This document shows, piece by piece, positions 11,760-46,672 of a stretch of 64,000 bases of DNA. The stretch comes from Solen grandis. Taxonomy: Eukaryota > Mollusca > Bivalvia > Adapedonta > Solenidae. Position 1 is the first letter of the stretch. Each line of letters starts with the position of its first letter. The stretch is from positions 28,348,702 through 28,412,701 of the forward strand of contig CM037789.1 of assembly GCA_021229015.1 (NCBI GenBank). The letters are read 5' to 3'. Under the pieces are notes generated by a model, which was not told where the DNA came from, made no database searches, and was given only the letters and a program-made list of their open reading frames with translations. The position numbers were made by a program, and so were the translations under genes.

Positions 11760-12048
11760 AACTGATGTTGCACGCAACACCTGAGTCCCGTACCGTTTAG
11801 GTGAATAATTTTTCCATTACCATAGCAATAAGAATTTTGGTCCAAGAAAAAACAAACAAAACAAAAGTGACGTACAGAATTTCTATACTGCAATCCATTC
11901 ATATACCATATACCAATTTTCATAGTATTATCTTCAACATTTTTTAAGTTATCACGGGATCCAGATTTCCGGACATGACATCCGGATGGCCAGACAGTTG
12001 GAGGGCAAACCTAAAGTCTTCTCCGGTGTAAACACCGGTCGAGGACTA
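11760..12048. mobile_element. 3' fragment of the 5,441-type element
   Basis: It shares with 5,441-6,718 the phrases 'TTATCACGGGATCCAGATTT', 'GGAGGGCAAAC' and the terminal hairpin 'TCCGGTGTAAACACCGG' at 12,014-12,047, which ends in GGACTA. The core repeats and 5' inverted repeat are missing, so this is a truncated copy. Confidence 0.55.
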
Positions 12049-13343
12049 AAAATATACTGTGTGATAGAGAAACGCACACCATATGTTACATCAGATGATG
12101 ACTGACTAACATACATCCTTACAGAATGTCTAAAATGTGAGTCAGTAGTAGCCAATCAATACTGCTGTTGCAAAAACGTGAGTCAGTGGCAGCCAATCAA
12201 TACTGCTGTTCTTCTTGACCTGTACGACAAATAGGGTTTACTCAAGTTTCAACTTAACAACATAATAGATATATATATATGAAAGCTGTGTATATAGTAT
12301 GTATATAACTGCTCTGAATTGTGTAAGCAAAACAGTATGGAGTACAAGGGCATCTTAATGAGTACATTTTTTTCTTCAAGATTTTTTTTCATAAGCATGT
12401 TCTTTTATGTCTAAAGGGACAAAACAACCTTAATAAACATAAGATTGGATTAAAAGTGATCCAAAGATGCATTAACCAAGCTCTGACATTAAAATCCAGG
12501 TAATTACCCTAAAAAAAAAAAGGAGTAAAAATTCATGTAAAACAATAATTTTTAGAAATGGTGTATTGCAATTATGACCCTAAAGTCTCAACAGATTGGA
12601 TAAATACCCTTTATACAAATGCAAACATAACTTCAGGATTTGTTTTTCTAATATTGTGAATATATTATCGTCTAACAAAACCAGAATGATCAATAAACTT
12701 TATAAATATTCCCACATCCCACTTTCTCTTCATGTAAGTGTAGGACAAAACGTGATGTGAATTCTATAAAGTCCCTACTCCTATGAAGCACAGATATATC
12801 ATGCAATGTTCTTTTTAGAACTAAAAACTGTATTTCATAAATCAGTAACTCATGTTTTTCATCATTATAAATTCATTGGATAATAAAACATTCTAAAATT
12901 TCATACATGTATTTTATAAATCTTCTCCAGTTAAAGCTATCAACAAAATTTTATAAAGCATAAAACTGTACCTTCTGTATCTTTACCAAATTTAACTCAA
13001 ATATCTTTTTTTAACTAGAATTACCAATAAGGGTGATTAATACCCCCCAACATCTCACTTTGTCTTCACAAAATGCGAGCGAGGAATGGGACGTAACGGG
13101 ACAGGACAGGACTTGCATGTCTGGACATGATAAGCATGATTCCCATCAATAACCCCAACTACTTTGAAGCAGGGGGTATATGTAACAATACAGAAATAAA
13201 ATATATACCGTTAAAATAAACAACAACACTACATGTAAAAGAATAGTGATCACCTAATGACACCATACCTGTCATAAACTAAGATGATAAATTATCAACA
13301 AAACTTGTTAAAATAATCTAAAAGCTGATAATGCATTTACAAA
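12049..13343. other. Non-coding flank, possible SLC4 3' UTR, with an old dispersed repeat
   Basis: No exon is seen. Two segments (12,700-12,790 and 13,015-13,185) share a faded repeat containing 'CCCACATC' or 'CCCAACATCTCACTTTG' with 'CTTCA' and a downstream 'AGGAC' block. Related pieces occur at 19,620-19,720, 20,480-20,610 and 27,970-28,085. Several minus-strand AATAAA motifs exist, but none can be chosen as the poly(A) signal without transcript data. Confidence 0.4.
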
Positions 13344-13585
13344 TTAACCCTTTCCCCCATAGAGGAAACCATGAAAAGACCTATGCGAACAGCATAAAAC
13401 CAGATCAGCCTGCGAGTAACTCGCAGGCTGATCAGGTTTTATGCTGTTCGCTGCTCCTCAGTGGTCTGGAAATGAGGATTTTGTAATTAAATTTGATAAG
13501 GTTTAACTGTGGTTTTCTGCAGATCAGGCTTTATGTGATACCTATAGAGGGCGTCAAAATGAGTCTATATGAGGGAAAGGGTTAA
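13344..13585 (+). mobile_element. TTAA-flanked MITE copy 1 (242 bp)
   Basis: TTAA at both ends encloses terminal inverted repeats 'CCCTTTCCCTCAT'. This copy reads CCCTTTCCCCCAT on the left. Internally there is a palindrome 'AGCCTGCGAGTAACTCGCAGGCT' split around AA, and a conserved 'TTCTGCAGATCAGGCTTTAT'. TTAA duplication and a CCCT-type end are typical of piggyBac-like elements, so I infer a non-autonomous piggyBac derivative. It has no coding capacity and lies just past the SLC4 stop codon. Confidence 0.8.
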
Positions 13586-14210
13586 AGTAAAAGTAGAGTA
13601 AAACGATGGAGAAACATGACCAGCATTGTGAGACAGAATTAGGATGCTTTGTTAAAAATATGTGGCTTTCTTTAAAGATATGGCATCTAAAAGCATAAAA
13701 GGCATATGGTAAAACTACACAAAGTAAACAGTTAAAAGGATTTCCTGCAAAATGCTGGTACAATATGTGATATTATGCTTAAAAATAAAGTCAAATATAA
13801 ACAACATGGGAAATCATACAAATAACTTGTTTTGAACTTAACGGGACCAAAAAAGTTGATGTTTGCATTGGAATAGTTTGCTCATGATGTTAAAATGCTT
13901 TTCATAACTGAAAGGATATTGAACAGAACATAATACATGTACATGTATATACAAAAAAAAACACAAAAAAAACCAAGGAAGATTTCATTCTCAACTTAAT
14001 GTATTCATAAATGAAATTAAATCTGTGTTGACAAACACAAATGATACAAGGAGGGTAACTGTGCAACCCTCCTTGAAATGACAGTAACCCCACACAACAA
14101 ACATAACATATCTAAGAACAAATCATCTACATCACTAACAAACAAGACTTCTTGAGGTTTAGTACATAAGAAAACAAAACCATTAAAAAGAGAGAATACA
14201 TAAGCCAGCC

Positions 14211-35986
<21,776 letters not shown>

Positions 35987-36086
35987 NNNNNNNNNNNNNN
36001 NNNNNNNNNNNNNNNNNNNNNNNNNNNNNNNNNNNNNNNNNNNNNNNNNNNNNNNNNNNNNNNNNNNNNNNNNNNNNNNNNNNNNN
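35987..36086. other. 100-base assembly gap (N run)
   Basis: Exactly 100 N bases, the conventional placeholder for a gap of unknown size. It interrupts an SLC4 exon on one side and abuts the error-laden tract on the other. Confidence 0.98.
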
Positions 36087-39000
36087 GGGGCCAAATACTT
36101 GTAAAACCTTTTTTCCCCCCTGGGGGGAAAACCCTTTGTTTCCCATCGAATTTGAAAAAATTTTTTTTTACGAATCAAAAATTTGAATTTTTGAAAAACA
36201 AAAAAAACTTTAAAGAAAACAAAAATGGGTTTTAAAAGCCTTCAAAATTTTTTTATTTGTAGAGAGAAAAAAATTTTTTTTTTTGATAAAATTTTAAATT
36301 TTTTTAAGATCCTTCAAAAAAAAATTTTTTTTATATTTTTTTAAAAAAATTGTTTATATCAAAAATTTTTTTTTAAAATCTTTAAATATTTGATTTTTTA
36401 AAAATTTTTGGGGTTCCATAGTTATTGGGGTGCCTGTTTTCTTTTTTTCATGCAAAGGGTACAAAAATAAAACCCCAATAAAAAATCATAGAAAATTTTC
36501 CCCGGGGGCCTATGTCCCCAAAAAAACGTCCATTTTAAATATTTTAAGTAACCCAAGGGGCACAAATTCAAAAAAAATACCCGGATATCTTTAATAAATA
36601 GACCCGGAAAATTTCCTTTTAAAAAATTTTTTCTCACTTTTGTTTAAAAAAATTTAAACCCTCAACACAATTAAAACAAACCAAAAATATTTTTTATAAA
36701 TTTAACATTATAATTTTTAAATTTTGGGTTTAAAAAAAAACCCAAATTTCTTCTTTTAGAAAAAACAATTGTAAAACATTGCCCCGGGTTTTTAAACCTT
36801 TTTTAAAATTTGTAAATATACATTAAGTCAGGGCAGGTAAAGGGAAAAATTTTTAATTTTCACGAATAGCCCAAAAACCGGACAAACATTTTAAACGATT
36901 TCCAACATGGGGAAAACAAACCCGGTACTTTCCCCTTTAGGCCTTTGCGATTTCTTTCTTTGATTACGATCATAATATGAACATACTTTTTAAAGGATTC
37001 TTTTTGGGAAAATTTCAAAGGGGATACCGTTTAAAATTGGGCCCAAATTTTTGTAAAATTTTTGAAAGGGCCCCCCCTTTTGGTTTTTTTTGGTGCACGG
37101 GGGGTCTCTCCCGCCCCCACTTTTTAAGCACAGGCGGGCTCCTCTTTTTCCAAACCTCCCTGCATTTTTCCAGCAAATTTTTTTTAAAAAAAATTTTCAG
37201 CGTAAATAGTATTTTTTTGCTGTGAAGTAACATTTTTTTTTGCCTTTTTGGGCCCTTTATTTGTTTCAAAACCCATCAATTTATTCTCTCTTTTGCAAGG
37301 GAAACAATGCTTGTCATTTGTGACGATATAAGTCCCAAAAAAAATTTTCACATTCGATTGGTAGTAACCCTGGCGGGAAAAATTTTATAAGGTTTTTTTT
37401 TCCTTAGGCCCTTTTTAATTAAAACTGTGTTTTGGGAAATTTGAATGAATTTACTGATTTTTTTCTCGTAAAAAAATAAAAATACCATCAGTATTTTCTA
37501 AGTATATTGGGGATGGAATTTTCCTTTTACATTTTGTACCCATAGAACTATTTTTATTAAATTTCAAATTTTCACCTTTTTATCAACAAGGGGTTTAATT
37601 AGGGCAAACTAACCAGAGCAAAAACTCCGAAAATTTATTTATTTCCTTACAAAACATTTAATAATATTTTTAGTACGGGATTGACCATGGTTAAAAAAAT
37701 GACCATTAAATTTGGGAAAGTTTTGTCGTAATTTTTAAATACCGAGGGCCCGGGACCCCTGTTGGGGAACCCATTAAACTTTCGTCCGAGTTTTCCCGAC
37801 GCAGTCATTGATCATTTCCCATTTTATTCATTTAAAAACGGCCCCAACGGTTTTTGGAGGTTTTTTGTTTTTTTAAATTTTTTATTTTAACTCTGGTGGC
37901 CATCTTGGGAGCAGGGCCAGAATATTTAAAAAGATTTTTTCTCTCCAAAAACCGGAAAGTTTTTATCAAAATCTCTCACGGTTTACGCGAGTTGGGCGTT
38001 TAAAAACAAATTTTACGACGCAAAGCGGGCGGACCGTGGGTTTAGGGGGAGCAAAAACGATAGCGAAAGGGTTGCATGCTTATAAAAGTATGCCCTTTTA
38101 TCAGAAATTGACTTGGTATATTTTTCCCTTCCCCTGTGATACCGCATAGGGGTAGCAAATTACCCATCTTTTGTAGCCACCCTTCCCAAAAACGAAAAGT
38201 TTTAGTGACTGGAAAGGGGAATATTCCCAAAAAAAAAATCATTTAATGTGTTTGGGTTTAATTAAACATTAAAAAAATTTAAAGGGTTTTGGTTTTTTTG
38301 TGGGGGATTAACCCTTTTACAGAGGCCCTTTTTCCAAAAATTTTTCAGACCCGGGGTTATTTTTTTTTTTAAAAAAATAACTCCTGATTTAAACTTTTAA
38401 TAAAAAATTTTAAATTTAACAAAGGATTTTGCTAAAAGAACAAATATAACGAATACCGAAAGTAAAGCTATAATTAAAGTTGAAATTGGGAAAGGGACGA
38501 GGGACAATCGGGGCTTAAGTGTTTTGAATAATAATTTAAAAAGATCCCTTGTAAAGATAAAAAGTTGAAATCACCCTGGGGAAAATTTTTAATAATTCAT
38601 TTTTTTAATACCAAGCTATAGGAAATTTTTTATAATGGGGTAAACGAAACGCAGCGTCAATTTGGATTTTTTACGTCAGAAACGAGCAACAAATTTTATG
38701 AAACTTTTTTTTAAAGGGGGAAATCAAAAAGTTGGGAAAAAAGAAAAAGGGGGGAAATGGCATAGAGGGGGAAAAAGGTTGGGGGCCCCCCTCTAGCATT
38801 TTGTTTTTCACAGGGGACTTTCGAAGATCAATTTTTCAATAAAGCTTTTAAAGGGGAAAAAGATAATAATTTTTAAAAAAATAAAATTCCAACAGGCCCC
38901 TTTGGGGTTTTCCTCATATCTTATTCATTTCAGCGGGTAAGATTGTGACATAAAAAAATAATATTTTTTCATACAATAGTCCCTTATGTTGGGCTGTTTT

Positions 39001-41499
39001 TTTTGGTGTATCCCCTTAGGGTTTTTTTCTTTTAGTTCCTTTTAAATTTTTCATGGTTTTCCAATAATTTCTGAACAAACCCCCTTTTTGCACATATTCA
39101 ACTAAAAGTTTTATTGAAAATAAAAAACCCCAAAAAAGGCACAAACCATTTTTTCCACATTTTAAATATTAACCCCACAGAAATACAGGGATGATTTTAA
39201 AAACAAAAACGGAAATCTTTTGGTTTTTTTGTTCCCCGGAGGGGGGTTGTTTTTTGTATATTTGTTTTAAAAATTTTTTTATGTAAATTTGGGTATGACA
39301 TAAATAAATAAATATTAACGTATGGAAAAAACAAATTTGGGGCCCAAAACCCGAACGACAAATTTTTATTGCTCAAACCCCGTAGCTTTTAAAAATTTTA
39401 GGTCCAAAATGATTTTTAAACCGGGTTATTTTTCAACACAAACAATTTTAAAAATTTGACCTTTACTTGATCAATAAATGCCCATATAGACATTTTTTGG
39501 GCCCTCCTTTCTAACAAAGGGGTTTTTTTTAGTGATTTGTTTTTGACTTTGATTAATTAAATTTTCCCCAAAAATTTCATTGAATTTTGAACAACATTTT
39601 TAAAAAAATTTTTACATGACCCAATAGCTCCCATAGCTTGTTTTTCTCATGGAGTAAAAAAAACAAAAAAAAACTGGGTAAGTTTCGGAAAAAATAAAGA
39701 ATCAAAAAAAATAAACACTCATAACATTTAAAATCCCAAAAAAAGTCAACCCTCGATTTTCCCCCCGGGATTTGATACAAGGCAAAATTCGGGTTTCCCG
39801 GGATTGAAGTCAGTACCAATTTCTTAAACTCTAAACAACAGCAAATTTGGCTTCCCCTATCGCCCGCATTCTCGAATTTATAGGCGAAATCGAGATTTTT
39901 CAAACACGAGGTGTATGGGAAGGGGTTTACTATACAGAAATAAGGAACAACAAAAAATTTTTAGGCCTTTTAAGAATTTTAAATTTTTACACTTCCACCT
40001 AAATTTCCCAAATTGCAATTAATGTAAAATAATCTGTGTGCATTATTTACTGAAACTAAGTTTTCGAAACTTTAAAGGGGCTTTTTAGATTTAAAATACC
40101 AAATTTAAAAGGAAACCCCGTGCCTCACTTTTTTTTTCATTAAAAGTAAATTTTACGGTGGGCTATTCCCCACACACCACCACAACTGTGCATTGAGTAA
40201 AAAAATTCCCGCTGTCAAGTTATTTTTTGTTTGATAAGAAAGATACAAGGGTTTTAAAATAGTTTGCTTGTGAAACAAAATTCTTTAAAAACCTTTAGCT
40301 GAAAATGTATATATTTTGAAAATCAAACCGTTTTCTAAAAAGGGTAAAAAATACCGACAAGGCTTTCTCAGGGCGGGTTTTTTTCGGCTTAAATATTTAG
40401 CTAAAAAATGCTGTTTAAAAGGGACAACCAACACCCTTCTACAGTAACCCCTTGAAAGCAAAATAAAAACGCCATTGTTTTAAACCAAAAAAGAAAAACC
40501 CGACCCCAGATATACTTATACTATTGATTATTTAACCCCAATATTAATAGCATTTTCATAAATTTCATCTTTAACAGAAAAATAAAAGGTATGGGGGAAA
40601 AGGGTGTTCCTCAAAAAACCCATTTTTTTTGTAATTTGATATCATGTAATTTTTCAAATGATCTAATGGGAAAGAATTTTTAAATTTTTACCCAACCTAC
40701 AAGTAAAAATACGGTTTGGGTTAAAACTCTTAACACGGCATTTTTTAAAAAATTTGAAAGGCGATAACGGTTAAAATTGAAACAATACAGACATAATATT
40801 AGAATATTGAAAGATTCTTTTTCCTTCCCTTTTTTTTTCAACTAATGGGCATGAAAAGAGAGCAAAACATTCAAAAAAAACATTTTTAAAAGAGGAAAAT
40901 ATTACATCTTATAAAAAAAAAAACAAGTCTTTAAAAAAAGTCGAACACTGATTTAAAAATAATGAAAAACTGTCCTAAAAATAAATTTGGGAATTAAAAA
41001 ACAAGAAAAAAATCTCTGATAATCAAAAAAAACACAAGAAAAAATAAACGTGCTCCAATTTTTAAAAAAAAAAAATCTCAAAGAGTTCCCTGAAAAAGTG
41101 AGTTCGTTTCAAAGAGAAAAATCAAGCAAAAAGGGGCATAAAAAATTTTTAAAATCCAAAAAAGATTTTTGTACTCTTGTCATTTTCAAGTAGAGGTATG
41201 ATCATAAACAGGTATTTAAATTTCAAAGCAATACCTCAAAAGGGGTTTAAATAAAAAAAATTAGGGGGTGTGAAAAAAAATTTAAACCCAAAATTCTAAA
41301 TAAAAAAGGGGATAACTATTTTTAAAAATTTATGACAGAGTTAAACATCTTGCCTAACCTTTTCACACAGGTATGCAATTCTTTCGGGAATTAAAAGACG
41401 GAAAATCCATTGAAAGAAATTTTAGAAAAAGAAATTAAAAAAAAGCCAGAAAGGGCCCGGATAACTCAAACCCAGTATAAAGGGTTTCCAAAAGGGGAA

Positions 41500-41812
41500 A
41501 GTCTGTACTAAAAACCCTTTTTTGGGGATCTGGCCAAATAGTTTTTGGGAAAGGGGAAAGATCTTAAATTTTTTATAAAAATTTTTATTCCCCTTACCAA
41601 AGGGAAACCAGATTCTACAGGACCGAGTTTATTTACAACTTTTGTGAAAAATTCACTCAAGGATCATCACCCAAGGTTTAAAAACAAAATTTTGTTCAGC
41701 GGTTTTAAAAGGAATTTTAAAAACAAAATTTTGGGGAAGGGACGATCACGACGGAAACCCCGGGGGATCTCAACCCTCTCACCTTTTACACATTGCTCAG
41801 GTGACTAAAACG
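41500..41812 (+). mobile_element. Distorted Helentron/pearl-like 3' part
   Basis: It aligns in order with 31,060-31,340: 'TCTGGCCAAATAG', 'GGGAAACCAGATTCTACA', 'CACTCAAGGATCATC', a GACGATCACGACGG tract, then 'CATTGCTCAGGTGACTAAA'. Insertions in homopolymers account for most differences. A second hairpin-type end ('AAAAGCTCATTTCCCATCGA') lies near 42,140-42,176. Confidence 0.6.
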
Positions 41813-43449
41813 GGCCATTAGTATGCAAAATAAATTTTTTAAAAAAATTTTTTCTGTTTCTACTAGTTACTGATCTGATAATGCAAAGTTGAAGTTTGAG
41901 GGGCTCCATGAGTATAAGGAGATAATGCCAAATTTTTTCAAAAAAGGTTTTTTAAGCCCCCAAAAAGGGCCTTTAAATTTTCAAAATTTTGGAAAAATTA
42001 CGTCCCCCAAATTTTTACAATGGGACGATGATCAGACATGTCAAGTTTAGGGAATCCACTGGGGTTAAAAAGAAAAAAAAAGCAAAGCTAAAAAAAACCT
42101 TGGGGATTTTTTGACCCAGACCCGGGCGGGAGCATGACTACAAAAGCTCATTTCCCATCGAATAAACCGAGCTAAAAAAAACTTATAATAGTAAAAAGAC
42201 TAATTTTATAACATTCATATGGATCAAAATGAAAACCCAAAAATTGGGGAAAAAAAAATCTAGAGAAAAATCCTGCGTGTCGAAACAATATAAAGCCTGA
42301 AGTAAAGTGTTTCATTGGGCGTAAGAAACCCGGAGCCAGGGGCCCTTTTTCCCAAATTTTTTGGGGAAGGGGCCCCCACCCTTTTTTTTGGGGGAAAAAA
42401 AAAAACGCAATGTTCACAATTTTTGGGGGTTTTTTTTTTCCAGGAAAAAATCATTAGGATTAAAAAAAAAACCCATAAACGTCCTTTAAAATTAATTTTT
42501 ACAGTTTCAAAAGGGAAAATTTGTAATAAAAAACCCCTTTAATTTTAAAGTTACAAAACATTTTATCAGATGTCTTCATATTTTAAATTATTTTTCCATG
42601 CTCCCCTTGAAAGGGGGTTAAAAGTCCCGTCTCTGGGTTTTAGGGGTTTGGGATATTAACTGAATCGTTTTTTTTAAAACTCTTAAAACATTTAAATAGA
42701 TTTGGAAAAAATGGTTTGACAAAAAAATATCGTATCGAAAACGGGTAATTAGTTTGTAAAAACCCCGCTTTTGTTTTTCCCAAAAAAATTTGGGCTAGTT
42801 TATAAATCAAAGCTGTAACCCAAATTTAAAAAAAGACTGCCTTTTGTTTCTACCACCCAAATTTAAAAATACTGAAAATAGAGTAATCCTTCATTCACCC
42901 CTTTCAATCAGGGGAATTTCCCCCCGAAAACCTCTCAACACTGAAATTCCAAAATGTCAAAACGCCCTTTCTTAAAACACAGGGGGAAGGTCGTTCCTTT
43001 GATTTTCTTTTCGATTTTTTTCGGTCCAGCTAAAAACCACTTTAACAATTTAAAGTTTAAACCCGTCCCGGGGCTTTAAAGGGAATTTTACAAAAATAAA
43101 AATCAAAGCGTTTTGATTTTTTTACCCGTTATTTAAATACGATTTAATCGAATTTTTTTTTTGAGGAAGGGGGAATTTTTGGTTTAAATTTTTGGGAAAA
43201 AGGTGCTTTTAAAGACCTTGGGGAAAAAGAAAGGGAACCGGCCCACTGGGAAAAAAGGGGAAAAAGGGCCCTTTAAACACAAAGTTAAAAATTTTGAAGG
43301 GCTCAACCCCTATTTTTTTGCAACCCTAGACAAAGCCGTACCCAAAAAAACACTTTAATTACCTTTGGGGGGAAAAAAAATATCATAGAAAAAAAAAAAT
43401 GAAAACAAATTGAACAAGGTATTTATAAAGAAGGGTTTTTCAGAAGGGG

Positions 43450-43915
43450 GCCCCCCCCGTGACCTTGACCTTTGAGCTAATGCCTCAAAAAAACCAAAGG
43501 TTCATGAACTGGGCCCTGGTCTGTTTCCCAAACCCAATTTCACATACCCAGACCCTCCCTTCCCCAAAAATTGAAAAGACAAGATTTTACTTAATATCCT
43601 GTGGTCTTTTAATTTGACCTAATGACATTAAAATCGCAGAGGGTTTTAAAAAGGCCCCTGTGGGAAAGACCCTCTCAAAATAAAACAAACTAGCCCAAAT
43701 TTCCCCCCTTAAATTTTTTGAGCGGGGGAAAAGAATTAACACTAAGTGCCCTTGGGACCTTGACCTTTGACCTTAAAACAATATTCTCAAATGGGCCCTG
43801 ACCAACTGCCCTAAAGTATTTGAAGAAGCACACCTTTAAAATTATCAAGTTTTTTGAAACCCATTTGGGTGTGGGTAACGGGCGGATGGACAAGCACGGG
43901 CCATAATAAAACACC
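43450..43915. repeat. Distorted dispersed repeat rich in 'TGACCTTTGA'
   Basis: Two or three units each begin with 'GACCTTGACCTTTGA' and continue to 'CCAAAAATTGAA' or similar text. A GGGCGGATGGACAAG tail and 'CCATAATAAAACACCAT' follow. The arrangement of core units plus GACG-like tail resembles the other bivalve-type elements in the window. Confidence 0.45.
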
Positions 43916-45083
43916 ATAATTACTTTTAGGCATATAAAAATGAATATACCACATAAAATAAGTAAAAAATTTAAAAAGATAACATGTTTTTGTATTTTTA
44001 ACATGAAAGCATGTATTAGAGGAAACGCGAACTTTTTTTTTGGGAAAATTAAAAATGAGTCCCTGGATATCATAAAATTTTTTTTATGACAAAATGCTTT
44101 AAGAGGAAAAGGTTTTAAAACCCAATTTTTGATTTCGGAAAACCCTCAAGAGAGGGGGTTTTACGAAGGAGATGGACCAAAAGAAGTATTTTGAACCCTA
44201 TGCAAAATTAAAAACACATTTACATTTTTTTAAAACCCCCAATGTAAATATTAAACCCATTTTCTTCATAACCATGGCTCATTTTTTTTAAAAATTTATT
44301 TTTTGGGCTTTACCTTCATTTTTTACTTAGCTCTGGGGCAAAACTAAAAAATGCCCGATATTCTAATTTAACAAATTTTTTTTTGTTCATCTTTTTTTAA
44401 GTAGCACTCTTATTTTGTAAATTTTTTTACTGAATCTAAAAGTGACCCAAAAACCTTGTACCCTGGGCAATATTTTATATGAAAGGGAAATCAAAATGGG
44501 GACCCTTTTTTTTGAGGGAAAAAACTTTCCCCAGTCCCCTTCCATACACAAAAACATGCCGAATCGGGAACCACCGAAATGAATAAGTACAGTTGTATAA
44601 GTTGCAAAATTTGGGTCCCAATTTAGAAATCATTTTAACAATTACATGTACACTACTGACATCTCTGATTTCCCCAAAATAGAAACCGTTTTTAAATTTT
44701 AAAGGGCAATTTATTTTTTCTTTCAGTTTACATTGTCTTTAAACCTCTAAAAAGCCCCCATTGTTTTTAAAATTGGGAAAATGCAAATAAAAATTTCTAA
44801 CAAAATCTTTTAAAATGTAGGGGACTTTTACCTGCAGCCTTTTGTTCTCTTTATAAGAAAAGGGCTGGGCTTTTACTTTTCAAAAGACTATCAAAATTTT
44901 TACCCTTTTTGACTGACTTTTGAAAACATTTATCCCACATTTTGAAAACATGAACAAACCTTTTCATAGTGGGGTTCCCAAAACATTCCAAAGGGGTGCC
45001 CCCTCACTTTCTCGATTCCAGACAATAAGGTTGGGGGATTTCCCTCTGTATTTCAAAGGTCCCAAAGTGTTTAAGGGGCCAAT

Positions 45084-46672
45084 TTACTTTAAAAAAAAAA
45101 CATACTTTGTTTGAAAAGGCTTCCACAGACTAAGACATTTTTTCCTTTTCATCACAACATTCCTAGAGCCCCCCCTGATGTCCTCCTTTCCCCTGGAAAA
45201 GCAACCTTCCCGACTGGGCAATACAAATAAAGAATTGTTGCCTGTAAAAATAGATAAATCCTGTCTTCTTTGACGCCACAAAAAAAACAGATGGGATCCG
45301 TTTTAGAATGCTGACTAAAAAACATTTCCTATTGGGTTTTCTAAGGGGTCCAGCTTTTTTCCCCCCAAAAGGGCCTTTTCCCTTGTTTCAATAGTGAGTT
45401 TGAAACATACAGTTTCCCCTTCTTTATGGCAACACCATAACACATTCAACAAAAATCATTTCCTTTTGAATCTGGAATGGGCTTTTTTTTAACCCAAAAA
45501 AAATAAGAAAGTTTTTTTTGATCTTGGGTGGTAACAACAACTTTATTTTTACAAAAAAAAACCCCAACCCCATATTTGCGGGGAAAAACTTTAAAATGAA
45601 AATTCTGTTTGAAAAACTTTAGTATACAGTAATATACTATGATTTGTGTGGTCCAAAAAAGCACCAGTTTTACCACTTTGCATGTATTTCAGATCCGTTA
45701 TTTCAGGGTTAACGGGCCCAAAGTCTAAACAAAACATTTTTTTACTTTAAATCCAAAAAGTTTTTTACCTGACCCATAGGAAAATTTAAACCCCCGAGAG
45801 TTAATCTGACTTTTTTTGTTTTCTAAAGTCAAAACAAGTGCATTTGGGAGATTTGGGGCTTTTGATTTCCCCTCAACACTTTTTCTGATTTTCAAAAAAC
45901 CCCCTAACTTTCCCCGCCACCCTTCCAAAAACACCCTATGGGCCCTTACTTTTTCATCCCCCACCTCACGCAACTGCAAACACCCCAGGAAGATGAATAT
46001 CTTGAAGTGCAAAACACTGTTGGGTTTTGTGACCTGATATCAGCTGTCTAATTTTACACTTCATTAATTTTTTTCCCTTTGGGTAATGTTTCTTCCAGTT
46101 TGCCCAAAAGTAATCAAATATCTTTTTTTCCCTTTTTTCTTTCAATTCTTCCAAAATTTTCTGGCCTAACATTTTTTTTTTTTAGCATGAACCTTTTTTG
46201 TTTGTTGATTTTTGATTTTAGAAATTTTGTGACATTAAAGGTTTGGGAATTTTTTTCTCAAAAATGCTTTCCTTCGTCACAAACCTTTGGGTTTTTTCCC
46301 TAAGGGAAAAATCACTTTGCATTCCCCATTGGGGGGTAAATTACAGATTTTTCAGAAAACATCAGAATGGTCCTTGCAGAAAAACTCACTTTCTCAGGGT
46401 TTTTTAAAATCACAAAAAAGGGGAAATTGGGGAAAAGATTTTCTTCTAATATGTTGGATTTTGGGGAGGGGCCACGGGGCCCTGATTTCTTTTTTAGCTT
46501 CATCCCACGGGGAGCGTTTTTACATGACTGACATAAAAATTTATCACATATCTCACAGTATAAGTTGGTTTTTTTATTTAAACCCTTTGGGGCAAAGGCA
46601 AAACATCACCTTCAAGGCCATGGCATTCTTTAGAACCCAACTTAGCCATTTTTCACCTGAAAAATTTCATTT
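45084..46672 (-). pseudogene. TRIM/NHL-like gene, unreadable in one frame (error-laden sequence)
   Basis: On the minus strand, pieces of a TRIM-like protein appear in order but in different frames. Near 46,580-46,490 is a B-box-like zinc motif 'LYCEICDKFLCQSC'. Near 46,172-45,966 there is a charged helical segment 'KILEELKEKREKKIFD' and 'ISGHKTQQCFALQDIHLPG'. Near 45,430-45,380 is 'CYGVAIKKGKLYVSN', and 45,281-45,150 holds beta-propeller-like text. The last part aligns over several hundred bases with 63,630-63,950, at a divergence too large for errors alone, so the two are paralogues. TRIM/NHL-like proteins can act as ubiquitin ligases or immune and RNA regulators; no RING was seen. Frame breaks are probably sequence errors, though a true pseudogene is possible. 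Confidence 0.55.
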
